A DNA stretch of 64,000 nucleotides from JABSOG01 sp965277695 (GTDB lineage: Bacteria > Pseudomonadota > Gammaproteobacteria > Enterobacterales > Alteromonadaceae): NCBI GenBank assembly GCA_965277695.1, contig CBDIDQ010000131.1, positions 121,308-185,307 of the forward strand, given 5' to 3'. The translations under genes were made by a program, and so were the position numbers. Of the stretch, positions 56,705 to 64,000 are shown piece by piece. The notes below the pieces were generated by a model that ran no database searches, was not told the origin of the DNA, and saw only the letters and a list, made by a program, of their open reading frames with translations. Each line of letters starts with the position of its first letter. Positions within the stretch are counted from its first letter, which is position 1.

Positions 56705-58453
56705 ATGATGATCCGCATTACAGGTAGTGCTATTTACTGCACACGAAATGAATTCAGACTACATCTCCAAGGGATCAACTCATTAGTGACCCTCGGACAT
56801 CTCAATAAAAGCGATTTATTATTTTGGAATACTGCTTATTCCATTTTACTTGAGCAACCTGAAGGACCCGTCTTTATTCCTTTTAATCAAGTGTTTGATT
56901 TACTCGTTGGTATCCCTAATCCAGATTTAATTAGCCGTTCACCACTTAAATTTTCCCGAGCCAATCGACACATCAAAATAACCCGATTTAAAGATGCTGG
57001 TATTATTGAAATAAACCCTACCCCACAAAAAAAACTCAATGTGTTTACCCGGGGACAAATCTACAACTTAGCGACACTCAATTTATCAGATAAAACCCCC
57101 AAACAATCTAGCGGCAATGTGCTTCGAACCAAATCAACCGAAGAACTCAGTTTGTATGAAAACCGAAGTGATATTGCCTTAATCAAACAAATCGACAAAA
57201 TTTATTCTTTTGGTTTTGCCACCAATTATCTTGATATCGTGTTAGCACCAGCACCTAATTTTGAACAAAAAACCATTGAAGCGTCAATCATGATTAAAAC
57301 GGATGACAATCAATTTCAACCGCTTAAAGTGAAATCAACCTGTTTTGATGATTCACGATTAATGACACCCAAAGATAAGATCGTCGCTAAATATTATCAA
57401 AGTGCTGCGATCCAATACATGTGGCAAAATACCGATAAATTTATTTCAGATGATGCCGCTAATCGATTTACTTTTAATTTAAAAGATACTTTACTCAGTA
57501 CAGGTACTAGTGATTCAGGCTCAGCTCGCTGGGAATTGTATATGTCGATTTTACGTATTTGCAGTAATAAATTTGAATTAGACGGCACCGCTTGCCCTGA
57601 ATTTATGCAAGAAGCCGATTTTATTGATGAAAATGGCAATACCATGAACCGTACTTGGTATAGTCATTTAATGCTGGTGGGTGAAACAGACGAGTCCCCT
57701 ACCCCATCAAGCAACCCTGGCACTAACCTACAAACCCGCCAAGCACCACTGTACGTAACATTAGCGATACCAGATAAACTCTATCAACCGACACGTAAAG
57801 CCTTGATTCTGTCTGCACAAAATAAAGATATCTCAGCGGTTAGACCGTTATTATTTAAAAACTATGAATTACTTAAATTCAAAGAAACCACTGGCTATCA
57901 AGATACATTATCAGACTATTTAAAAACCAAAGCCGTTTATGGCAACTCAATGCGCTCAAAACTCAAACGAGTGTTAAGTAAATGGTTAAAGGCTAACGTT
58001 AAACAGCCCGCTTCTGGGGTTTTTCAATTCTTTCGATCAATTGATGAATGTTTAATTAACTATGCACAAAAAGCACGGGGCACCCGAGGACAATGCCGTT
58101 ATCAATCTTGCATTGGTTACTTCTCAGAATTTGTGTTTGAATGTAAAGTGATTAATGAAGGTAGCCAAAAGCAATTTGCCAATATTGATTACGATGTGGT
58201 TTTTCATCATATTTACCCTCATCAAGCTGAAAAAATTCGCGCTTATATTCAAACCATGAATCACAAACGATTAAAAAATGCTGATCAGTATATCCATAAC
58301 CTACCTTTTGAAGATCAACAGTTTGCTAATTGGTTTGAACACACCATGAGTGTTGAAGGAATGAATGAAGCAAAAACTTATCATAATAGTAGACAGTCAA
58401 CCGCCAATATCAGTAATGATGGCTTAATGGTATCACCTATTTATACGCAATAA
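56705..58453 (+). CDS. replication initiator, possibly RctB-like
   Basis: 582 residues, soluble, no named family certain. The N-terminal ~110 residues look like a winged helix (GPVFIPFNQVFDLLVGIP ... ANRHIKITRFKDAGIIEI). The middle (about 255-285) has KDTLLSTGTSDSGSARW followed by MSILRI, close in spacing to the DILSLRGKKDSGPAR segment of V. cholerae RctB as I remember it, and later segments (LYVTLAIPDKLYQ; LLFKNYELLKF) also fit RctB order. RctB is longer (658), so the C-terminal control region would be shorter here. Placement next to iterons, a DnaA box and parAB makes the initiator role very likely; the RctB kinship is tentative. Two adjacent ATGs, weak ribosome site. Confidence 0.82.
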   Translation: MMIRITGSAIYCTRNEFRLHLQGINSLVTLGHLNKSDLLFWNTAYSILLEQPEGPVFIPFNQVFDLLVGIPNPDLISRSPLKFSRANRHIKITRFKDAGIIEINPTPQKKLNVFTRGQIYNLATLNLSDKTPKQSSGNVLRTKSTEELSLYENRSDIALIKQIDKIYSFGFATNYLDIVLAPAPNFEQKTIEASIMIKTDDNQFQPLKVKSTCFDDSRLMTPKDKIVAKYYQSAAIQYMWQNTDKFISDDAANRFTFNLKDTLLSTGTSDSGSARWELYMSILRICSNKFELDGTACPEFMQEADFIDENGNTMNRTWYSHLMLVGETDESPTPSSNPGTNLQTRQAPLYVTLAIPDKLYQPTRKALILSAQNKDISAVRPLLFKNYELLKFKETTGYQDTLSDYLKTKAVYGNSMRSKLKRVLSKWLKANVKQPASGVFQFFRSIDECLINYAQKARGTRGQCRYQSCIGYFSEFVFECKVINEGSQKQFANIDYDVVFHHIYPHQAEKIRAYIQTMNHKRLKNADQYIHNLPFEDQQFANWFEHTMSVEGMNEAKTYHNSRQSTANISNDGLMVSPIYTQ

Positions 58454-58645
58454 ACTACTTAACTCATTGATTTGAATAGGATTGACACTGCCAATCCTAA
58501 AATGATTATGACCATTCAACTTATAGATAATTCAATAAATACTCCCTACCCTATGATCAACATCCATGTTTTTTTGTTTATTTGTATTTTTTCGTTGATC
58601 AGCATGATACCTTAAGCGCAATTCTTTTAGTTTGGCAAAATATCG
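58454..58645. promoter_or_regulatory. rep-parA intergenic region with TGATCARCAT repeats
   Basis: TGATCAACAT (58554-58563) and TGATCAGCAT (58596-58605) are directly repeated 42 bp apart, four helical turns, and resemble TGATCAACAATGATCAT in the unwinding region. They may be initiator or ParA autoregulation sites in the parAB promoter. No parS of the chromosomal type was found here. Confidence 0.5.
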
Positions 58646-59863
58646 ATGGAACAAGAAACCAATAAACAACAACATACCTTAGATACAATCAATGAACTTT
58701 CCAATGCCTTTGGTACCATGATTGAGCATAATAAAGAACAAGTACTGACATCTAGCAGTTTTAATGGCAAATTTCCTCGAACCTATAATCAACGAGAAGC
58801 CGCTGATGCAACCGATTGTCATCCACGTAAATTAACTCAGTTGTGTAATGAACTCGATATTAATCCCAACACTGAAGGGAACAAATGGAAAATTAATATT
58901 CACGATATCTATAAGATACGTCAGGCAATCGTCACTCCGCTATTTAAGCGCTCACCCGAACAAAAATTACAAATCTTCACTACTTCACAATTAAAAGGTG
59001 GTGCAGGCAAAACCGTCGCTACAGTAACACTCGCCACCGGTTTGGCCACTGAATTAAATAATAACTATCGCATTGGTGTGATTGACCTCGATACTCAAGG
59101 CACCGCCTCGATGTTTCTTAAGCCTAATCTAGATGATGACGATTTATCAGTTGGTGATCTGCTAATGGAAAAATATGAACTCGAAGCGGGTGAAACCTTT
59201 GCGACAGTGTGCAAAGAGGCATTTTATCCGACTAACGTGCCTAACCTCAGAGTACTGTGCTGCCGTGCAAGCGATAGAGAATATGAGTATCAAGCGATCA
59301 CTAGTCAGTATGAGGCCACTCAACAAAAATCCTCTTATAACGCTTACGACGGACTCAAAGAAATCATTGATGCTGTTGAAGATGAATTCGATATTATTTT
59401 GATTGATACTGCGCCGCAGTTTTCAGCCTTAACCATTGCTGGCCATTATGTTGCCAACTCATTGATTATCCCGATGCGGCCATCAGAAAATGACCGAGAT
59501 TCATCAAAGAAATATTTTGAATTCTTAGCCAAAATGTACAAACTGTTAATTGGTTTGGGTCATCCAGGCATGGATTCTGTCAGGCTATTGATCACCGCTA
59601 TAAGGGCTAACAGCAGAGCACAAACAAGGATGGCACAAGCTATTCGTCGGGCGTGTAAACCGAGTAATATATTCACTCATGAACTGTTCGAATCTGATGC
59701 CGTTATTAACTGTGCTGAGGATTTTTGCACTGTATTTGATATGAGTGCCAGCGAATACCCGGTGACTAAATCATCACTCAGGCTTGCTCAACAAGGTTAT
59801 ACCAATATTTTGCTTGAACTCGAAACGCTGATACTGGCCAATTGGGGAGAAACCAATGAATAA
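58646..59863 (+). CDS. parA: ParA partition ATPase, type Ia with N-terminal HTH
   Basis: 405 residues. An N-terminal region of about 110 with a helix-turn-helix (YNQREAADATDCHPRKLTQL) marks the plasmid-P1/Vibrio-ParA2 class that also represses its own promoter. The ATPase has the deviant Walker A KGGAGKT (about 119-125), VIDLDTQGTAS and DIILIDTAPQFSAL. It positions the replicon by surfing on nucleoid DNA, driven by ParB. It overlaps parB by 8 bp and follows the initiator gene, an order like Vibrio chromosome II. Confidence 0.94.
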   Translation: MEQETNKQQHTLDTINELSNAFGTMIEHNKEQVLTSSSFNGKFPRTYNQREAADATDCHPRKLTQLCNELDINPNTEGNKWKINIHDIYKIRQAIVTPLFKRSPEQKLQIFTTSQLKGGAGKTVATVTLATGLATELNNNYRIGVIDLDTQGTASMFLKPNLDDDDLSVGDLLMEKYELEAGETFATVCKEAFYPTNVPNLRVLCCRASDREYEYQAITSQYEATQQKSSYNAYDGLKEIIDAVEDEFDIILIDTAPQFSALTIAGHYVANSLIIPMRPSENDRDSSKKYFEFLAKMYKLLIGLGHPGMDSVRLLITAIRANSRAQTRMAQAIRRACKPSNIFTHELFESDAVINCAEDFCTVFDMSASEYPVTKSSLRLAQQGYTNILLELETLILANWGETNE

Positions 59864-60896
59864 CGCAGCAGATAATAAACCAGCCACACCGGTTAAAAGA
59901 CGTCGAAAAGCTGGAATTATCAATGCTTCACCTGAGTTTCCGGGCATCAGCAGTGAGGACATATCAACCGCATCACAAAAATCCGACAAATTGCTCAATT
60001 CCGGCGATGACAGTATTCAGCTACCGATTGCCAACGGCATCACTGCTAAGTTTGTTTTGCATACCATCCCATGGCAGCAAATTGAACAACAAACCACAGT
60101 GCTTGAAGCGAATCAGCGAGATCAGGAGTTACTCAACGAAACCTCGCTTAGCGACATTCTGCCGACCATTAAAGATCATGGTCAGCTAACGCCAGCCATC
60201 GGCATGAAGGGCAGGGGAGACACCATTGTTATTTTGGAAGGCACTCGACGACGTGCTAGCTGTTTGTTGGCACAAAAAGACTATATGGTTTACGTCACCG
60301 ACGCCGAAGTCACGCCTAGTCAAGCCAGCAATATTTCACAGATAGGCAATAAACACCGTCAACTGTCGTTATATGAAATGGGTAAAAGCTTTGAGCAAAT
60401 GATCACCAGCAATCAATACGCCCACGGTAAAGCTCTCGGCGAATCACAAGGTGTTGACCCCTCAACCGTTTCAATCGCCCGCAAAGCCTGGTCGCTGCCC
60501 CGAGCCTTGATTAAATTGTTTCCGTCGGTCAATGCCATTGGCAAACCCACCATCAACAAACTGAGCAAAATCACTGATACGCTCAAAGAAAAAGAACTCT
60601 CTGAGCTTATCGACCAATTGGCGACTATCACCATTGATGAGCTAAAAACAGCCAGTATCAGTGCCACTGAAAAAGCCTTAAATGCGGCGATGATGACGCA
60701 TATAGAAACTCAAGCAAACAGCGTATCTAAACGACCCACAGCGAAAAAAACAGTGCGTATGGCGCTGGCTGATGGTGGCTCGTTACTGTGTGCTGAGAGT
60801 AAAAATAAAGTCACTTACACCTTTAGTGATTTGAATCAACAGCAAAAAGATCGGATTGCGGTTTTGCTAAAAGAGCTGGAGAGTGGAGTCGGGTAG
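59856..60896 (+). CDS. parB: ParB partition protein
   Basis: 346 residues. After a basic, disordered N-terminus (KPATPVKRRRKAGI, the likely ParA-activating arm) come the ParB boxes: LPTIKDHGQLTPAIG and VILEGTRRRASCLLA, the NTP-binding part, then a helix-turn-helix (KALGESQGVDPSTVSIARKA) and a C-terminal dimer part. It binds centromere sites (parS) and stimulates ParA. Plasmid/ParB2-like rather than chromosome I type. The binding site was not located. Confidence 0.92.
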   Translation: MNNAADNKPATPVKRRRKAGIINASPEFPGISSEDISTASQKSDKLLNSGDDSIQLPIANGITAKFVLHTIPWQQIEQQTTVLEANQRDQELLNETSLSDILPTIKDHGQLTPAIGMKGRGDTIVILEGTRRRASCLLAQKDYMVYVTDAEVTPSQASNISQIGNKHRQLSLYEMGKSFEQMITSNQYAHGKALGESQGVDPSTVSIARKAWSLPRALIKLFPSVNAIGKPTINKLSKITDTLKEKELSELIDQLATITIDELKTASISATEKALNAAMMTHIETQANSVSKRPTAKKTVRMALADGGSLLCAESKNKVTYTFSDLNQQQKDRIAVLLKELESGVG

Positions 60897-60907
60897 GGAT
60901 TGTCGCT

Positions 60908-60974
60908 AACGAGGTTGAAACCTCGTCTACGGTAGAGCTGGTGCGTCGTAGACGCGAATTCATTCGCGTTTTTT
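60908..60974. repeat. inverted composite REP-like element
   Basis: AACGAGGTTGAAACCTCGTC then TACGG, and 20 bp on GTCGTAGACGCGAATTCATT then CGCGTTTTTT. Types A and B appear in the order opposite to 12915. The last part, with its T-run, can terminate the parAB transcript. Confidence 0.7.
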
Positions 60975-60990
60975 AGACTGATTGTGGTAA

Positions 60991-61047
60991 CTTTTGAGGG
61001 GGCAGTCTTTTTTGCAGGGTGGCGCAGAGCCTTAGCGATGCCCACCG
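60991..61047 (-). repeat. dispersed repeat of about 90 bp, copy 3 (partial, inverted)
   Basis: Read on the minus strand it gives GGTGGGCATCGCTAAGGCTC ... AAAGACTGCCCCCTC, matching the first half of the repeat at 32683 and 62192. Confidence 0.65.
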
Positions 61048-61087
61048 GAAGGATCGTAATAGTTACAATCACTTTTAATATTAAAGC

Positions 61088-61330
61088 AAAAACTACGAGT
61101 TAAAAGACTTATCTGAATTTGAAATAGGAGCCAGTGGTTTTGCGGCATCCGAGTCGCAAAGTACGGATGTGCAATCGGTGTTTGTGCAAACCGGTTACCT
61201 CACCATTAAAAGTTATAATGATCCTATGTATACGCTGGATTTTCCCAACTATGAGGTGAAAAAATCATTTTATGATTCGGTGGTGGGTTATTACAGTTAT
61301 ATTGGGCGGTTTGTTAAGGAAGCGCTATAG
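61088..61330 (+). pseudogene. fragment of an AAA-ATPase/PD-(D/E)xK family protein (DUF1703-like)
   Basis: An 81-codon open stretch with no start encodes ELKDLSEFEIGAS, then FVQTGYLTIKSYNDPMYTLD and FPNYEVKKSFYDSVVGYYS, ending at a stop. QTGYLTIKxY...YxLxFPNxEV is the hallmark junction between the AAA-like ATPase and the nuclease domain of this abundant family. Both the ATPase and nuclease parts are gone, so it is an isolated remnant. Confidence 0.75.
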
Positions 61331-61419
61331 CCGTAAAATGGTTAATAAACCTCAGTCTGATATTTATTTTTCGTGCTGCGGATAATAGATAAATGCTTAA
61401 TAGTTAGGAGCACAGGAAG

Positions 61420-61911
61420 ATGGTAAACACTCATTATAAATTTGGCTATATAAGAAGAACTATTGAGTCGATTGAGCTTACGCTAAAAAATTTTGAAATT
61501 GAAATCACAACTCATCCTGATCCTGATGGTTGTGGCCTCTTCGATCAATATGAGCAATTTTTAGGTATCGGTTTTGCCATTTATCAAACCTTTTTATCAT
61601 CAGTACATAAAGGTGACAACAACAAAGGAGAGGCTTTTCAAAAAGGCCCTTTACATTCGAGTGGTAAGTCATACGCACAAATCATCAATGCATGTGCTAA
61701 TTATTGGAAGCATCATGAAGAATGGGATAAAGCTAATTTAAAGAAGTCAGCAAAAATAACAATAAATATATTCGAACACCTTTCTGTAGATGTTTGGAGT
61801 TTTTATCCTCTTTCGCAAATGTTCTGTATTTTAGTTGGTCAAAAGGGTTCCTTTAGTGAATTGCTGAATTATTTAAATTGTTGGGCAAATGAAATCGAGA
61901 AAGAAGCCTGA
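61420..61911 (+). CDS. protein of unknown function
   Basis: 163 residues, no signal or membrane segment. Not recognised. Notable is NACANYWKHHEEWDKANLKK in the middle and a hydrophobic C-terminal helix (SFSELLNYLNCWANEIEKEA). AGGAGCACAGGAAG precedes the ATG. Similar small proteins in many genomes occur as scattered accessory genes; a conserved NYWKHH motif suggests a metal-binding or enzymatic site, unproven. It lies in a remnant-rich stretch between parB and the prp locus. Confidence 0.7.
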   Translation: MVNTHYKFGYIRRTIESIELTLKNFEIEITTHPDPDGCGLFDQYEQFLGIGFAIYQTFLSSVHKGDNNKGEAFQKGPLHSSGKSYAQIINACANYWKHHEEWDKANLKKSAKITINIFEHLSVDVWSFYPLSQMFCILVGQKGSFSELLNYLNCWANEIEKEA

Positions 61912-62191
61912 CAAAAACATCATGCAGGATTTATTGGACTACGCTTTTTAGCTGTTGATCATATATCGTCATCCTGGATAACTGTTTTACCTGACTGCGT
62001 GTTGCGAGTAATATACGCTCTGCGCACAACTTTAATCTTATATAACAATAGCTTGGGTAAGTTTTGACATTTGTGTGTAAAGTGTACACTTCAATAAAAA
62101 TCCAACCCCATCAACCCCAATCTCCCGACCTAAGTAATCAGCCGAACGAAACCAAATCGTAACTATTCAGCTTGTGGATAATTGTCCTTTG

Positions 62192-62282
62192 GTGGGCATC
62201 GCTGGCGCTCTGTCACACCCTACAAAATACTGTCCCCCTAAAGGTTGTCGTAATTAGTTGATATTACAGGCTTTTGTAGTCC
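62192..62282 (+). repeat. dispersed repeat of about 90 bp, copy 2
   Basis: GGTGGGCATCGCTGGCGCTC ... TTGATATTACAGGCTTTTGT, about four fifths identical by eye to copy 1 at 32683-32776, including the tail. Confidence 0.75.
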
Positions 62283-62444
62283 GATACTTCGAATAAATCC
62301 CCTATCTACGCCAACTCCGTAGAACGTGGATTTATCCACGAGGGGTCTTTGAGGCGCACATAAATGTGCGTGCTACGACAAAGGCTATTGAGCGCTTTGA
62401 TGCTATTATTTTTCATGCCACTTTTTCGCTATTCTTACTTCACT

Positions 62445-62506
62445 TTGTCGACAATTCACGTCAAAAAATTTGACAGAGCACAAATACACGACTATATTGT
62501 CGACAA
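62445..62506. promoter_or_regulatory. paired palindromes, candidate operator of the GntR regulator
   Basis: TTGTCGACAA occurs exactly at 62445-62454 and 62497-62506, 52 bp apart (five helical turns), the second 25 bp before the regulator's ATG. The size and symmetry fit a GntR/FCD dimer site, so autorepression and control of prpB by a propionate-linked ligand is likely. Confidence 0.6.
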
Positions 62507-62531
62507 ATAAGCTGTTCAGTGTTTGGTTTTT

Positions 62532-63191
62532 ATGTCATTTTTCAATGAAGAAGCAATTACCGTTGCAGATAAAACGTTTTTCCAGTTAAGAAAGGCCATT
62601 GTGGGTGGTGATATTGCTGCCGGGTCAAAATTGAGTGAGGCGGAGCTGGCTGGCAATTATGCGGTGAGTCGGGCGGTTATTCGTGAGGCGATTAACCGTT
62701 TGGTGGCGTGTCATATTGTTGAGCGCAAAGCCAATATTGGTGCCAGAGTGGTGGCTTTATCGCCTGAAGGGCTGGTTGAGCTTTATCAGGTTCGTGGTGC
62801 GCTCGAAGGCATGGCGGCAAGGTTGGCAGCAACCCATATGACCGATGAAGAAATTGCGGATTTAAGCACCTTACTCAATGGTCATTTCGAAAAAGTCCAA
62901 AGCGACGGATCCTATTACCAAGATGCGGGTGATGTTGATTTTCATTACCGTATTATCCTCGGCAGCAAAAATAGCCATCTGATCACCCTGTTGATTAACG
63001 GCATTTATCATTTAGTGCGGATGTATCGGGTGCAACTGGGCATGAAAGGTCCGAGAGTTGCCAATGCTTTTGACGAACATAAACACATTGTTCAGGCCAT
63101 ATCCAATCGTGATGGTGAGCTGGCCGAGATGTTGATGCGCCGCCATATTACTTATTCGCGTAATAACATTGCGCAAAAATTAGATGTTTAA
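62532..63191 (+). CDS. GntR-family (FCD) regulator of the 2-methylcitrate locus
   Basis: 219 residues from the ATG at 62532. An N-terminal winged helix (TFFQLRKAIVGGDIAAGSKL, LAGNYAVSRAVIREAINRL) is joined to an all-helical FCD ligand domain with metal-site residues (DVDFHYRIILG, DEHKHIVQAI, RRHITYSR). It lies 47 bp ahead of prpB on the same strand, the usual place of the propionate-catabolism repressor in Shewanella and Pseudomonas relatives. The ligand is probably 2-methylcitrate or a related acid. Two upstream palindromes are its likely operators. Confidence 0.9.
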   Translation: MSFFNEEAITVADKTFFQLRKAIVGGDIAAGSKLSEAELAGNYAVSRAVIREAINRLVACHIVERKANIGARVVALSPEGLVELYQVRGALEGMAARLAATHMTDEEIADLSTLLNGHFEKVQSDGSYYQDAGDVDFHYRIILGSKNSHLITLLINGIYHLVRMYRVQLGMKGPRVANAFDEHKHIVQAISNRDGELAEMLMRRHITYSRNNIAQKLDV

Positions 63192-63238
63192 TTCAATTTC
63201 AATCACTAGCTAATACCTATTAGTAAGAGGAGAAAACC

Positions 63239-64000
63239 ATGAGTGCAGGTAAAAAGTTCCGTCAAGCGCTGGCTGACAATCACCCATTGCAAATCGTTGG
63301 TACCATTAACGCTTATTCTGCGATGATGGCCAAGCAAATCGGCCATCAGGCTATTTATCTATCCGGCGGCGGTGTCGCTAATGCTTCTTATGGCTTGCCT
63401 GACTTGGGCATGACTTCGCTTAACGACGTAATAGTTGACGTGCAGCGTATTACCTCGGCCTGTGATCTGCCTTTATTGGTGGATATCGATACCGGGTGGG
63501 GTGGGGCATTCAACATTGCCAAAACTGTGCGCGATATGGAAAAAGCCGGTGCCGCTGCGGTACATATGGAAGATCAGGTGGCGCAAAAACGTTGTGGTCA
63601 TCGTCCGAACAAAGAAATCGTCTCTGTTGACGAAATGGTGGATCGCATCCGCTCGGCGGTTGATGCCCGTACTGATCCAGACTTCTTTATCATGGCTCGT
63701 ACAGATTCATTCGCTCAAGAAGGTCTTGAAGCGGCTATCGCACGGGCTAAAGCCTATGTTGCTGCCGGTGCTGATGGCATTTTTGCCGAAGCGGTGAAAA
63801 CTGAAGCACATTACCGTGCCTTTGCCGAGGCGCTGGATGTGCCAATTCTGGCCAATATCACTGAGTTTGGTCAAACTGAATTATGGAATAAAAAAGAGCT
63901 AGGCGAGTGGGGCGCGGCGATGGTGTTGTATCCATTGAGTGCGTTCCGGGCAATGAATAAAGCAGCAGAAATGGTGTACACGTCTATTCTTGAACAGGGC
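63239..64000 (+). CDS. prpB: 2-methylisocitrate lyase (cut by the window end)
   Basis: The first 254 codons of prpB; AAGAGGAG lies 6 bases upstream. The enzyme splits 2-methylisocitrate into pyruvate and succinate in propionate breakdown. The isocitrate-lyase superfamily motif KRCGH (about residue 118), the metal-binding DIDTGWG and MARTDSF segments, and GGGVANASYG near the N-terminus are intact. Most of the usual ~295 residues are present. prpC and acnD/prpF are expected downstream, outside the window. Confidence 0.95.
   Translation, partial: MSAGKKFRQALADNHPLQIVGTINAYSAMMAKQIGHQAIYLSGGGVANASYGLPDLGMTSLNDVIVDVQRITSACDLPLLVDIDTGWGGAFNIAKTVRDMEKAGAAAVHMEDQVAQKRCGHRPNKEIVSVDEMVDRIRSAVDARTDPDFFIMARTDSFAQEGLEAAIARAKAYVAAGADGIFAEAVKTEAHYRAFAEALDVPILANITEFGQTELWNKKELGEWGAAMVLYPLSAFRAMNKAAEMVYTSILEQG

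Larger units (their letters stand above)
61912..62531. other. intergenic region upstream of the prp regulator
   Basis: No gene is seen. It holds a 12-bp palindrome AAGTGTACACTT (62080-62091), a copy of the 90-bp dispersed repeat (62192-62282), a hairpin-rich stretch with CGTGGATTTATCCACG (62328-62343), and two TTGTCGACAA palindromes near the regulator start. Confidence 0.55.

Noticed and set aside
58454..58645. Search for a chromosomal parS (TGTTTCACGTGAAACA type) near parAB
   Set aside because: No match was found; the TGATCA repeats are a different kind of motif and cannot be called parS.

Overview
The window reads as a moderately AT-rich marine gammaproteobacterium, most likely of the Alteromonadales. 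This rests on a DUF3718-type protein, a vibriolysin-like M4 protease, secreted nuclease architecture and a 2-methylcitrate locus; no rRNA or taxonomic marker is present, so the placement is an inference. Around 55.1-60.9 kb lies a complete replication and partition module: direct-repeat arrays, a perfect DnaA box, a GATC-rich AT-rich stretch, an initiator gene, parA and parB. Together with the adjacent housekeeping prpB locus this suggests a secondary chromosome or chromid rather than a small plasmid. No tRNA, rRNA or CRISPR array was recognised.

Layout. 1-4.2 kb: the 5' part of a giant SpvB/RHS-type secreted protein gene (cut by the window edge) and a full group II intron with its reverse transcriptase. 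4.5-8.2 kb: three secreted proteins of unknown function, two of them paralogues; the first has a glycine-rich hydrophobic region. 8.3-21.3 kb: mixed metabolic genes (a HypX-like protein, CheY, an aldo/keto reductase, a solute-binding protein, an M4 protease, a site-2 protease, a B12-binding radical SAM protein) with several gene remnants. 21.5-32 kb: a 2,671-residue RHS toxin with a GHH/HNH-like tip, its probable immunity gene, and a decayed orphan RHS tip with a different C-terminus. 32-34.2 kb: remnants, repeats and an esterase.

34.3-47.6 kb: an eight-gene, overlapping minus-strand operon. In transcription order it encodes a TerY-like vWA protein, a PP2C phosphatase, a Ser/Thr kinase, a UPF1-like SF1 helicase, a protein I do not recognise, a coiled-coil McrB-like AAA+ ATPase, a DUF2357/McrC-like protein, and an RtcR-type sigma-54 activator with a CARF-like sensor domain. 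A sigma-54-like promoter and paired direct repeats lie upstream. The phosphorylation triad plausibly gates the nucleoside-triphosphate-driven helicase/McrBC-like effectors, while the activator senses a nucleotide or RNA-end signal and switches the operon on. This is the strongest candidate for an incompletely described conflict (defence) system.

48-55 kb: a lipoprotein, a PadR regulator with a membrane protein, small exported or membrane proteins and a large secreted endonuclease I with lamin-tail, PKD and P domains. 55.1-60.9 kb: the origin, the initiator (possibly a distant relative of Vibrio RctB) and parAB. 61-64 kb: remnants, dispersed repeats, then a GntR regulator and prpB (cut by the window end), preceded by two copies of a perfect palindrome. 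Short palindromic REP-like elements and a dispersed repeat of about 90 bp are scattered through the whole window.
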